A stretch of 64,000 nucleotides of DNA from Synergistaceae bacterium. Its GTDB lineage: Bacteria; Synergistota; Synergistia; Synergistales; Synergistaceae. The position numbers and the translations under genes are program-made. Position 1 is the first letter of the stretch. Each line of letters starts with the position of its first letter. Positions 51,587 through 59,167 of the stretch are shown here, piece by piece. Below the pieces are notes generated by a model. It saw only the letters and a list, made by a program, of their open reading frames with translations. It did not search any database and was not told where the DNA came from. Where the stretch lies: contig JAJFTP010000081.1 in assembly GCA_021372895.1 (NCBI GenBank), positions 1 to 64,000 on the forward strand. The letters run 5' to 3'.

Positions 51587-51841
51587 TATAAAATTACCTC
51601 CCTGGGCACACTCCAAAAAACTCCTGCTGCAATTGCAGCAGAAACATATTTTTTAGAGCTTCCCCTGTTTACGCCGTTGCACGAAATCCCTACGTATGGC
51701 GCAACCAGAGTAAGGCAATCGTAAAACTCCCCAGTGATATACTACAGCAAGCCGCGATAGGCGGAAGGGTCTTTCTGCAACAGCGAATGGCTTCTTTGAG
51801 CCGTGTGATTGGACATAATTGTCCATTGTAGATCACTACAA
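51587..51841 (-). promoter_or_regulatory. Long structured 5' leader of the DEAD-box helicase gene
   Basis: About 255 nt from the predicted start near 51841. It begins with two adjacent hairpins, TTGTAG-N4-CTACAA (51826-51841) and TGGACA-N4-TGTCCA (51810-51825). Near the gene it contains CTGCTGC-AATT-GCAGCAG (51624-51641) followed after GAG by TTTTTT, a possible terminator. No ORF was found inside it. Confidence 0.55.
51615..51641 (-). terminator. Possible attenuator in the DEAD-box helicase leader
   Basis: An 18-nt palindrome forming a 7-bp stem with AATT loop, then GAG and six U on the minus strand, about 30 nt upstream of the ATG. The 3-nt spacer between stem and U-run makes this weaker than a standard terminator. 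Confidence 0.4.
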
Positions 51842-51846
51842 CTGAT

Positions 51847-51876
51847 GTATTATGTATGAAATTTAAAAATTGTCAA
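51847..51876 (-). promoter_or_regulatory. Promoter of the DEAD-box helicase gene
   Basis: Leftward TTGACA (51876-51871), 18 nt, TAATAC (51852-51847). Divergent from the 2-oxoacid oxidoreductase promoter about 65 bp away. Confidence 0.6.
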
Positions 51877-51942
51877 GTGCATAATAGTCTTGCTGTCGGT
51901 TATTAAGCAATAAGCGTCATTGGGCGTATTGAAAATTAATGT

Positions 51943-51971
51943 TTGACACAGGCGCGCAGGGGTGATATCAT
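51943..51971 (+). promoter_or_regulatory. Promoter of the 2-oxoacid:ferredoxin oxidoreductase operon
   Basis: TTGACA (51943-51948), 17 nt, TATCAT (51966-51971). Expected start near 51978, about 27 nt before the leader-peptide ATG. Confidence 0.8.
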
Positions 51972-52004
51972 ACCTAGCAATCTGGGAGAGAGGGAGGAAG
52001 CGGA

Positions 52005-52079
52005 ATGTTGTTTAAGATGAATCAGAACATCATTATAATAATTATTAACGCGGCTCCTCCTCGCAGGATCGGCGCTTAG
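52005..52079 (+). CDS. Isoleucine-rich leader peptide (24 residues)
   Basis: ATG 52005 to TAG 52079, preceded by the SD AGGGAGGAAG. The peptide contains NQNIIIIIINAAPPRR: six consecutive isoleucine codons (ATC ATT ATA ATA ATT ATT, 52029-52046), using all three Ile codons, and a seventh Ile near the end. It lies between a strong promoter and an intrinsic terminator. Such runs are the hallmark of amino-acid attenuator leader peptides. Stalling at the Ile codons when charged tRNA-Ile is short would leave 52052-52064 free to form the antiterminator. Confidence 0.85.
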   Translation: MLFKMNQNIIIIIINAAPPRRIGA

Positions 52080-52109
52080 CGCTGTTTGTTCAAGCGAGTT
52101 GAGGGAGCC
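52052..52109 (+). promoter_or_regulatory. Antiterminator region of the isoleucine attenuator
   Basis: GGCTCC (52052-52057) can pair with GGAGCC (52104-52109), and CTCGC (52060-52064) with GCGAG (52094-52098), together forming a long interrupted helix. This helix uses the 5' arm of the terminator (52102-52113). CCTCC at 52056-52060 can alternatively pair with the leader SD GGAGG (51993-51997), giving the third alternative structure expected of an attenuator. Pairings are by eye. Confidence 0.6.
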
Positions 52110-52137
52110 CTTCGTTTTTATGAAGGGCTCCCTTTTT
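52102..52137 (+). terminator. Attenuator terminator of the 2-oxoacid oxidoreductase operon
   Basis: AGGGAGCCCTTC (52102-52113), loop GTTTTTAT, GAAGGGCTCCCT (52122-52133) and a run of T: a perfect 12-bp stem. It lies between the leader peptide and the first structural gene (ATG 52161). Confidence 0.93.
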
Positions 52138-52160
52138 CTATACTAGAAGGGGGAGTAACA

Positions 52161-52745
52161 ATGCAGGATAAGAAAAACAGGACGATCGAAGTACGCTGGC
52201 ACGGACGCGGAGGACAGGGAGCAAAGAGCGCTTCTGCTATCCTTGCCGAAGTTCTTTTTGAGGGTGGTAAGCATGTACAGGCTTTCCCGGAATATGGCGC
52301 CGAGCGCCAGGGAGCACCGATGAAAGCTTATAACAGGGTATCTGACAGTCCGATTCGCCGCCGCTGCGGCGTACAGAATCCTAATATAGTCGTTGTAGTG
52401 GACCCGACTATGCTTGAGAGCGCGCACCCTAACGAAGGGTGTGCCAGGAACGCCATGTACCTTGTAAATACTGCAGAGGATGCACAGACTGTCCGCGGAC
52501 GTCTGCATATATCCAAGGACGCCAGAGTTCTCGTTGTCGATGCGACCAAGATAACTCTTGAGGAACTTGGACAGAACAGGCCAAACGCACCGCTTCTCGG
52601 AGCGCTGTCATATGTTTTTCCCGATGTCCCGGTTGAAGTCTTTGCCGACCACTTCACGAAGAAGATGGAGCATCTCCCTGCAAAGGTCCTTGAGGCTAAC
52701 CGCCGAGCAATACTTCGTGGACGTGAGGAGGCAGTGCTGGCATGA
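52161..52745 (+). CDS. 2-oxoacid:ferredoxin oxidoreductase, gamma subunit
   Basis: 194 residues, with the gamma-domain opening IEVRWHGRGGQGAKSASAILAEVLFEGGKHVQAFPEYGAERQGAPMKAYNRVSDSPIRRRCGVQNPNIVVVVDPTML. It is the first structural gene of a gamma-delta-alpha-beta operon, the subunit order of archaeal-type pyruvate and branched-chain oxidoreductases. ATG 52161 follows AAGGGGGAGTAACA. It overlaps the delta gene by 4 bp. Regulation by the isoleucine leader suggests branched-chain 2-oxo acids as substrates. Confidence 0.9.
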   Translation: MQDKKNRTIEVRWHGRGGQGAKSASAILAEVLFEGGKHVQAFPEYGAERQGAPMKAYNRVSDSPIRRRCGVQNPNIVVVVDPTMLESAHPNEGCARNAMYLVNTAEDAQTVRGRLHISKDARVLVVDATKITLEELGQNRPNAPLLGALSYVFPDVPVEVFADHFTKKMEHLPAKVLEANRRAILRGREEAVLA

Positions 52746-53086
52746 ATAAGCCTCAATGCTGGCAGGATGTGCCGCCGGGAACGGTCGCATGGGGGGCTTC
52801 TGCGCTGAATGTCGAGACCGGTCTGTGGCGGAGCGTGCGTCCGCTTCTTGACCTGAAAAAATGCGTCTCTTGTCTTAAATGCTGGGCACAGTGTCCTGAT
52901 ATGTCCGTTCAGACGGATGGCGAGGGTAAGATCTGCGGGATCGACCTCTTTTTCTGCAAGGGCTGCGGTATTTGTGCAGAAATCTGTCCGGTCAAGGCCA
53001 TTTCGATGCATCCGGAGTCTGATTTTACCGGTGAAGCTGTGCGTCACGGGGAAGACCCGGGAGCGGTGGCCGATCATGTCGGATAA
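52742..53086 (+). CDS. 2-oxoacid:ferredoxin oxidoreductase, delta (ferredoxin) subunit
   Basis: 114 residues with two 4Fe-4S motifs: CVSCLKCWAQCPDM and CKGCGICAEICPVKAI. It conducts electrons to ferredoxin. The start overlaps the gamma stop (ATGA) and the end overlaps the alpha start by 11 bp, indicating tight coupling. The N-terminus (NKPQCWQDVPPGTVAWGASALNVETGLWR) matches delta subunits of the four-subunit type. Confidence 0.92.
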   Translation: MNKPQCWQDVPPGTVAWGASALNVETGLWRSVRPLLDLKKCVSCLKCWAQCPDMSVQTDGEGKICGIDLFFCKGCGICAEICPVKAISMHPESDFTGEAVRHGEDPGAVADHVG

Positions 53087-54269
53087 GCATAAGGAAATGA
53101 CGTCGGGCAACCTTGCATTTGCCGAAGCCATGAGGCAGATAAACCCTGATGTGGTAGCCGCGTACCCGATTACTCCGTCTACTGAGATTCCTGTTAAATT
53201 TGCCGAGTTCGTTGCAAACGGAAGAGTTGATTCTGAATATGTCGCGGTTGAAAGTGAGCACTCTGCGATAACGGCATGTGTCGGGGCTTCAGTGGCCGGC
53301 GCCAGGGTCATGACGGCATCCAGTGCAAACGGAGTAGCCCTGATGCACGAGATATTTCCGATAGCCGCTGCTTTCCGTGCCCCAATCGTATTCGGGCTTG
53401 TCAACAGATGTCTCGGAGCTCCGGTCAACATCCACTGCGACCACTCTGACAGCATGCCGGAGCGTGATTCTGGCTGGATACAGATATATTGCGAGGATGC
53501 GCAGGAGGTCTACGATACGGTGCTTTTGGCTGTCCGCCTCGCTGAGCACAAGGATGTGCTGACGCCGGTCTTTGTCTGTCAGGACGGGTTCATCACAAGC
53601 CACTGCTACGAGCCTGTTGAGATCCTTTCTGATGAGACGGTGAAATCTTTTGTCGGAGAGAGATGTCCGACACTTCCGCTGCTTGATGTGGATAATCCTG
53701 TCTCCTATGGTTCGTTCACTATGTCGGAGTATTACTTCGAAATCAAGAGGAATCAGATGGAGGGAATGAACAATGTCCCGCGTGTCTACAAGGAACTCTC
53801 TAAGGAGCTTGAAGAGCATACCGGCCGCAATTATCCTGCGGCTGAAGGATATATGGCTGATGATGCTGATTACCTTATTATAGTTATGTCATCTGCAGCC
53901 GGAGTAGTGAAGGATGTTGTGGACGAGATGCGGGAGGATGGAATAAAGGCCGGCTGTTTGAGGGTGCGTTTCTTCCGGCCGTTCCCTAGGGATGAAATAA
54001 TGAGGATTGTTAATGGAAAACTTGGGGTTGCCGTTCTCGACAGGAGTGCCAGCATAGGAGGCACGTCACCCCTTGCTGCTGAGATAAAATCAGCGCTCTA
54101 CGGATTGGAACAGCGCGTTCCTCTGCAGGAATACATATTTGGCCTTGGCGGGCGCGACTTCTATCCGAAAGACGCGGAGGATGTATTCTGCCGGCTTATA
54201 AATAATGACTACGGCAGCGTAAGATATATAGGACTTCTTGAGAAGGATGACAAAGATGGCTGCGATTAA
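53076..54269 (+). CDS. 2-oxoacid:ferredoxin oxidoreductase, alpha subunit
   Basis: 397 residues from ATG 53076. The alpha signature AAYPITPSTEIPVKFAEFVANGRVDSEYVAVESEHSAITACVGASVAGARVMTASSANGVALMHEIFPIAAAFRAPIV is followed by a C-terminal transketolase-like domain (AVLDRSASIGGTSPLAAEIKSALYG). With beta it forms the thiamine-diphosphate active site. Substrate class (pyruvate or branched-chain) is not settled by motifs; the Ile leader favours branched-chain. Confidence 0.92.
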   Translation: MSDKHKEMTSGNLAFAEAMRQINPDVVAAYPITPSTEIPVKFAEFVANGRVDSEYVAVESEHSAITACVGASVAGARVMTASSANGVALMHEIFPIAAAFRAPIVFGLVNRCLGAPVNIHCDHSDSMPERDSGWIQIYCEDAQEVYDTVLLAVRLAEHKDVLTPVFVCQDGFITSHCYEPVEILSDETVKSFVGERCPTLPLLDVDNPVSYGSFTMSEYYFEIKRNQMEGMNNVPRVYKELSKELEEHTGRNYPAAEGYMADDADYLIIVMSSAAGVVKDVVDEMREDGIKAGCLRVRFFRPFPRDEIMRIVNGKLGVAVLDRSASIGGTSPLAAEIKSALYGLEQRVPLQEYIFGLGGRDFYPKDAEDVFCRLINNDYGSVRYIGLLEKDDKDGCD

Positions 54270-55194
54270 CCTTAAAGAACTTACAAAAAAACAGAATCCG
54301 CTGACGGAAGGGCACCGCATGTGTCCTGGGTGCGGTGCGCCTACCGCTGTGAGGCAGGCCCTCATGGCCATAGACGATCCTATTGTTGTTGTGGGCGCAA
54401 CCGGATGTATGGAGGTCTCCACTACGGTCTATCCTTACAGTGCATGGCGGGTGCCGTTCATGCACGTCGCATTCGAGAATGCAGGAGCCGGTATTTCCGG
54501 CGTGGAAGCAGCGCATAAAGTCCTCGTCAGAAAGGGCAGGGCAAAGGAAAACATTAAATTTGTGGCATTCGGCGGTGACGGAGGGACTTACGATATCGGC
54601 CTCCAGTCACTTTCCGGCGCTCTGGAGCGCGGACACAACTTTACTTATATATGCTATAACAACCAGGGTTATATGAACACCGGTGCTCAAAGGAGCAGCG
54701 CGACACCGGTAAACGCAAACGCCACAACATCTCCGGCCGGAAGCGTGATCCCTGGGAAGCTGCAGCTTGCGAAGGATCTGACTGAGATAGTCGCGGCCCA
54801 TAATATCCCTTATGCTGCTCAGACGACGCTGTACGACCCGATAGATCTGATCACAAAGGTCAAACGTGCGGTGGAAACACCTGGGCCGGCTTTTATAAAC
54901 GTTCTTGTGCCATGTCCGCTCTTTTGGAAGATAAAGCCCGGCGACCAGATGAAAGTATGTAAACTTGCGGCCGACAGCCGTTTCTGGCCCATCTATGAAG
55001 TAGCAGACGGAAAACATATCATTTCTTATAAACCGAAGGAGTTCGTGCCCCTGGAAGAATTCCTTCGCACACAAGGCAGATATTCTCATCTTTTCAAAAA
55101 AGGCAGTGAACGCATGGATCTTGTTGAAAAGGCACAGTCGGACATCGAAGAGAATTGGGACAGGCTCTTAAGAAAATGCGAGGCACAGATTTAG
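54256..55194 (+). CDS. 2-oxoacid:ferredoxin oxidoreductase, beta subunit
   Basis: 312 residues from ATG 54256 (AGAAGGA upstream, 14-bp overlap with alpha). The Fe-S/TDP motifs are HRMCPGCGAPTAVRQAL, VGATGCMEVSTTVYPYSAW, the TDP-binding FVAFGGDGGTYDIGLQSLSGALERGHNFTYICYNNQGYMNTGAQRSSATP and a C-terminal FINVLVPCPLFWK with a Cys ligand. The MNTG.QRS.TP stretch is shared by pyruvate and 2-oxoisovalerate enzymes. Last gene of the operon. Confidence 0.93.
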   Translation: MAAINLKELTKKQNPLTEGHRMCPGCGAPTAVRQALMAIDDPIVVVGATGCMEVSTTVYPYSAWRVPFMHVAFENAGAGISGVEAAHKVLVRKGRAKENIKFVAFGGDGGTYDIGLQSLSGALERGHNFTYICYNNQGYMNTGAQRSSATPVNANATTSPAGSVIPGKLQLAKDLTEIVAAHNIPYAAQTTLYDPIDLITKVKRAVETPGPAFINVLVPCPLFWKIKPGDQMKVCKLAADSRFWPIYEVADGKHIISYKPKEFVPLEEFLRTQGRYSHLFKKGSERMDLVEKAQSDIEENWDRLLRKCEAQI

Positions 55195-55336
55195 CCCCGT
55201 TTCCGTTATAGATCCATGACGCTCGAACGAAAATAAAAGATATTCTTGTTGCTTGATCCGGTCAGACAGGGCGGATGCTGGCCGGATATATGCATATGCC
55301 AGTCAATGGCAGCAGATCGAGGAGGATTTTGCCGTA

Positions 55337-55699
55337 TTATTTTTCCTCAAGGGTGTAGATTGTCCAGCGTAATGATTCTGCCTTTCTTGCCAGTTTTTCA
55401 TCCCCCTTGAGGTAAAGCTTTGTAAACTGTTTGTGCTCCTGTGGTTCAAGTACTGTCTCTTCTATAAAAACATCCCCTACCTCTTTGCGATTTTTGTCAA
55501 CGAACGCAAGGGCTGCTGAGAATGTCACCGTCTTGTCTCCCCTGTTCACAATAATTATATTTACTCCATCGGATGTCACTTTGAGCCCCCTGTACTCTAG
55601 TGGTTCTCCATTCGGGATCTGTCCTTTGGAACTGAATACGGCAAGTGCAGGAGCTGTTAACATAAAAACCAGAATGAGCGCCAGAGTGATTTTTTTCAT
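55337..55699 (-). CDS. Uncharacterised secreted protein
   Basis: 120 residues from ATG 55699 with SD GGAGG nine nt upstream. It has a clear signal peptide (KKITLALILVFMLTAPALAVFS). The mature part (YRGLKVTSDGVNIIIVNRGDKTVTFSAALAFVDKNRKEVGDVFIEETVLEPQEHKQFTKLYL) is a probable small beta-sandwich resembling FxLYD-type domains. Function unknown. Isolated between the oxidoreductase operon and tRNA-Ser. Confidence 0.75.
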   Translation of the reverse strand: MKKITLALILVFMLTAPALAVFSSKGQIPNGEPLEYRGLKVTSDGVNIIIVNRGDKTVTFSAALAFVDKNRKEVGDVFIEETVLEPQEHKQFTKLYLKGDEKLARKAESLRWTIYTLEEK

Positions 55700-55852
55700 C
55701 AGACGTAACCTCCAAATCAAATTTTTGTCTCCCTGCTGAAAATTCTATCATATTTTTGTAATGTATGTTTTTGAGTGTCTTTACATACCCGTTTAATCAG
55801 CAAAACATGCCTGTTGCTGGAATGGCGCGCAGTATATTATTGTCATGGAAAT

Positions 55853-55882
55853 AAAAAAGCGGCTCCGTGCTGTACGGGCCGC
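55853..55882 (-). terminator. tRNA-Ser terminator
   Basis: GCGGC and GCCGC arms with further CCGT/ACGG pairing inside; on the minus strand followed by TTTTTTA, immediately 3' of the tRNA gene. Confidence 0.82.
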
Positions 55883-55897
55883 ATATTAGTCGGTTAA

Positions 55898-55985
55898 TGG
55901 CGGAGAGCAGAGGATTCGAACCCCTGGGGCTGTGACACCCAACTGATTTCAAGTCAGTCACCATAGACCACTCGGACAGCTCTCC
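55898..55985 (-). tRNA. tRNA-Ser(UGA)
   Basis: 88 nt on the minus strand including an encoded CCA. Acceptor GGAGAGC/GCTCTCC with discriminator G, anticodon loop CTTGAAA giving anticodon TGA, a long variable arm typical of class II tRNAs (Ser), and T-loop GGTTCGAATCC. Confidence 0.97.
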
Positions 55986-56065
55986 GGCCAACGTACATAT
56001 TATAACGGGCTTTTCATTTCAGGCAAGATACAGGAGAGAAAATTTTTATTATTGAAGGAGCTCAT

Positions 56066-58246
56066 ATGATGGACAGCATAGAGAACAAGATGTCCTTTCG
56101 TGTAACAGGCATGACATGCACAACATGCTCACGCATAGTTGAGAGAGCATTGTTAAAGGTTCCGGGCGTTTCTTATGCCTCTGTCAACCTTGCTACCGAG
56201 AGTGTCTTCGTTATTGCTGATGGAACGGTAACGTTTGAAATGCTTGAATCGGCAGTTAAAAAAAGCGGCTATTCCATATTGAAAGAGGCGCCTGCTGACC
56301 TTGATGATATACGTTACAGGGAGGCACGCAGGGATCTTATCTTCATAATGCTGCTTGGCATACCTATGTCTATTCTGATGTTCATGCATATGACTATGGG
56401 GATCCATTTCAGATGGTATGGGATAACAGAGGTCATCGTCGGAGGTATAGCGATCTTCTGGGGGGGACGTAAAACGCTGCGCGGTGCCAGGATAGCCGTT
56501 ACTCATGGGCATACGAATATGGACACTCTGATATCCATAAGCGCGTCGGCCTCATGGCTTACCTCTGTTATGAATATGCTTGGCGTCATGATCCCGTCGT
56601 TTGGCACGATCGGAGTCATGATTCTGATGCTGCACCTGACCGGGCGTTATATAGAATCACATCTGCGCGACAGGGCTGCAAAACAGGTCAAAAAACTGCT
56701 CACTCTTCAACCGCGTGAGGCACGCGTCGTCAATGGCAGTGAAACGCTTATGGTGCCGGTGGAGGCTGTCAAGCCGGAAACTGTGATCCGAGTCAACCCA
56801 GGTGAAAGGATACCGCTTGACGGTGTGGTAATAGAGGGGCTTTCGGGAGTAGATGAATCTCTGCTTACAGGAGAGTCAGTGCCGGTCACTAAGGACGTCG
56901 GTTCCGGTGTAACAGGTGGGGCAATGAACCTCTCAGGAGTCCTGACGATAAGCACTACTAAGGCCGGAGAGGACACATTCCTTTCTAAAATGCTTGATCT
57001 GGTCAGGGAAGCTCAGGGAAGCAAGGTCCCGCTTCAGGCACTTGCCGACAGGATAACACTTAAGTTTGTCCCTGCCGTAATGACACTTGCTGTTCTGAGT
57101 GCACTGGCCTGGTTCTTCGCCTTTGATAAGCTATCGTCCATAATCGCGCCAATAGGCGCTTATCTTCCGTGGCCGACGGCTTTTACTTCACCTGCAGGCG
57201 CTGCCGCCTATGCTTTTGTGGCTACCCTTGTCATAGCATGCCCATGTGCCTTGGGCCTGGCAACGCCGCTTGCGCTCGTTGTGAGTACCGGAGAGGCCTC
57301 CCGATACGGGCTTCTTATACGCAATGCCGAGGCGATACAAACGCTGCACGAGGTAGATTACGCAATACTGGACAAGACCGGCACCATTACAAAAGGCGAG
57401 CCCGCCGTTGTTGAGTGGGATCTTCCGGAATATGCAATTTCTTACGTTTATGCTCTTGAATCAGGCTCGGGGCATCCGATAGCGACGGCAGTCGTTAAAG
57501 CAATAGGAAAACATGATATCTCCGACAAACCTGATAATATAAAAGAGATCCCCGGAGATGGAGTATACGGTACTTGGAAAGGGGTGGAATGGTTTGTCGG
57601 ACGCCCGACCCCTTCATCCAGATCAAAATGGACAGGAAGGTCCGCACTTTCGAGAAGTATTGTAGAAGTTCGCAGAGACGGGGAGCCTGTAGGTTTTTTC
57701 TCCGTATCCGACTCGATCAGGGAGGACTCGCGCAATGCCGTTGCAGAACTTATTTCGCTGGGTATAACTCCGATAATGGCGACAGGCGACGGCATGGAGG
57801 TCGCCCTTGAAGTGGCAGCCGAGGTCGGGATTGAAAATGTGAACTGGGAGGTTCGCCCTGAAGATAAATTATCCTTAGTCAATAAAGCGCAGAGTCAGGG
57901 CAGAAAAGTCCTTATGGCCGGCGACGGAATAAATGACGCGGCGGCGCTTAAAGGGGCTCATGTAGGAATTGCAATGGGCGGTGGTATGGACCTTGCGGTT
58001 GACAGTGCGGATATCGTCATCTTAAGGGGGGGGCTCTCGAAAATAGTCTCGGCTGTAAAAATATCATCCAAAACGTGGAAGATCATACGACAGAACCTCT
58101 TTGGCGCGTTCATATACAACATAATTGCAATTCCGCTTGCTATGTCCGGACTTCTCCACCCTTTGATTGCAGAGCTGGCGATGGCGGCAAGCTCCATAAC
58201 GGTCATTCTCAATTCCCTGCGCATAGCAGGGGCGGCGGAAAAATAG
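56066..58246 (+). CDS. copA: Copper-translocating P-type ATPase
   Basis: 726 residues. One N-terminal heavy-metal-associated domain with GMTCTTC (C18-x2-C21), eight predicted membrane helices, the channel motif VIACPCALGLATPLAL, the phosphorylation motif ILDKTGTITKGE, the HP motif SGSGHPIA and the hinge MAGDGINDAAALKGAHVGIAMG. CPC with the C-terminal membrane pattern typical of P1B-1 indicates Cu(I) export. ATG 56066 or 56069, after AAGGAG. A CopZ-like chaperone gene follows after 16 bp. Confidence 0.93.
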   Translation: MMDSIENKMSFRVTGMTCTTCSRIVERALLKVPGVSYASVNLATESVFVIADGTVTFEMLESAVKKSGYSILKEAPADLDDIRYREARRDLIFIMLLGIPMSILMFMHMTMGIHFRWYGITEVIVGGIAIFWGGRKTLRGARIAVTHGHTNMDTLISISASASWLTSVMNMLGVMIPSFGTIGVMILMLHLTGRYIESHLRDRAAKQVKKLLTLQPREARVVNGSETLMVPVEAVKPETVIRVNPGERIPLDGVVIEGLSGVDESLLTGESVPVTKDVGSGVTGGAMNLSGVLTISTTKAGEDTFLSKMLDLVREAQGSKVPLQALADRITLKFVPAVMTLAVLSALAWFFAFDKLSSIIAPIGAYLPWPTAFTSPAGAAAYAFVATLVIACPCALGLATPLALVVSTGEASRYGLLIRNAEAIQTLHEVDYAILDKTGTITKGEPAVVEWDLPEYAISYVYALESGSGHPIATAVVKAIGKHDISDKPDNIKEIPGDGVYGTWKGVEWFVGRPTPSSRSKWTGRSALSRSIVEVRRDGEPVGFFSVSDSIREDSRNAVAELISLGITPIMATGDGMEVALEVAAEVGIENVNWEVRPEDKLSLVNKAQSQGRKVLMAGDGINDAAALKGAHVGIAMGGGMDLAVDSADIVILRGGLSKIVSAVKISSKTWKIIRQNLFGAFIYNIIAIPLAMSGLLHPLIAELAMAASSITVILNSLRIAGAAEK

Positions 58247-58262
58247 ATTGGAGGGATATCCT

Positions 58263-58463
58263 ATGACAGAATATATCCTAATAATTCCCGATATGATGTG
58301 TGAACACTGCGCAAAGCGGATACGTGACGCTATAGAAAGTTCAGTGGGCACAGTCAAATCGCTGGACCTGGAGACAAAAAAGGTTATCGTAAGCACCCCG
58401 CTATCAGCGGCAGAACTGGTCGCGCTCATTGGGGATGCCGGTTACGATGCGGAAGTTATTTGA
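58263..58463 (+). CDS. copZ: Copper chaperone (CopZ-like HMA protein)
   Basis: 66 residues, a single heavy-metal-associated domain with PDMMCEHCAKRI (M-x-C-x2-C) and the usual betaalphabetabetaalphabeta length. ATG 58263 is 8 nt after GGAGG. It directly follows copA and likely delivers Cu(I) to it. Confidence 0.9.
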   Translation: MTEYILIIPDMMCEHCAKRIRDAIESSVGTVKSLDLETKKVIVSTPLSAAELVALIGDAGYDAEVI

Positions 58464-58610
58464 GGGATCGCTGCTGATCGATGCGTCGTCCTTAGTCAGG
58501 CGCGCGTGGTGCAGGCAAGCGATAGTTTTACCGTAATTCTTTGTGTATTTGATCATTCAGCGTTTCCTTAACAGTCATGGTAAAATAAATCAGACGGGGA
58601 AGTGATAGTA

Positions 58611-58961
58611 TTGAGGAAAATTATAACGATCCTAATGGCGTTGACGGTGATGGTTTTAGCGTCCGGCTCTGCATTCGCACATCCGCCCAAGAATATATCC
58701 GCGACTTGGGACGCATCGGGAGAAACGCTCAATGTTACTGCACAGCATAACGTTAACGACCCTAACAAGCATTATATCCTGGTAATGAGCATCATTGAAG
58801 GAAACAAGCAGCTTGTGCTGAAACAATATACAAAGCAGGGCTCGTCCGAGGGATTCAGCGACAGCGTCATACTCAAGGGGCTGAAATCAGGGGCTAGATT
58901 GCGGATCCAGCTTGCCTGCAACATAATGGGATCGAAGGAGATAGAATTCACTCTCCCATAA
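58611..58961 (+). CDS. Exported superoxide-reductase (desulfoferrodoxin)-fold protein with a variant metal site
   Basis: 116 residues from TTG 58611 (GGGGAA nine nt upstream; GTG 58602 also possible). Signal peptide MRKIITILMALTVMVLASGSAFA, with cleavage predicted right before His24. The rest aligns by eye with the SOR domain: HPPKNISATWDASGETLNVTAQH46NVNDPNKH54YI in place of the SOR His pair, and C103-N-I-M106-G in place of the SOR C-N-x-H-G. One iron-ligand His is therefore Met. Cys, two internal His, Met and a possible N-terminal His could form a metal site. It follows the copper genes, separated by about 150 bp. Confidence 0.55.
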   Translation: MRKIITILMALTVMVLASGSAFAHPPKNISATWDASGETLNVTAQHNVNDPNKHYILVMSIIEGNKQLVLKQYTKQGSSEGFSDSVILKGLKSGARLRIQLACNIMGSKEIEFTLP

Positions 58962-59000
58962 GCAGCAGAGGTGTAATAAGAGCAGGCAGGGAATAAAACT

Positions 59001-59034
59001 GGCGACCGTCTTCTGGCTTGAAGGGAAGGTCGCC
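59001..59034 (+). terminator. Hairpin after the SOR-like gene
   Basis: GGCGACC (59001-59007) and GGTCGCC (59028-59034) with additional CTTC/GAAG pairing inside; the following sequence GTTCCTAT is only weakly U-rich. Confidence 0.5.
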
Positions 59035-59167
59035 GTTCCTATAGTCTGAACAGGGCTCAAAACAGTTTTATATAGCCTGCTGCAGGTATTTCAAACTGTA
59101 CATATTGCATAGCATTAAGATGGATCGCTTGTATAGTTTGAGCTTTCCTGCAGCGGTTATGTGTTTC

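Noticed and set aside
52328-53455. Open frame of 375 codons opposite the oxidoreductase gamma-delta-alpha genes
   Set aside because: Antisense to three clearly coding subunits; low-complexity translation without motifs.
55257-55290. Hairpin ATCCGG..CCGGAT after the oxidoreductase beta gene as terminator
   Set aside because: Mismatched stem and no U-tract on either strand; not listed as a feature.
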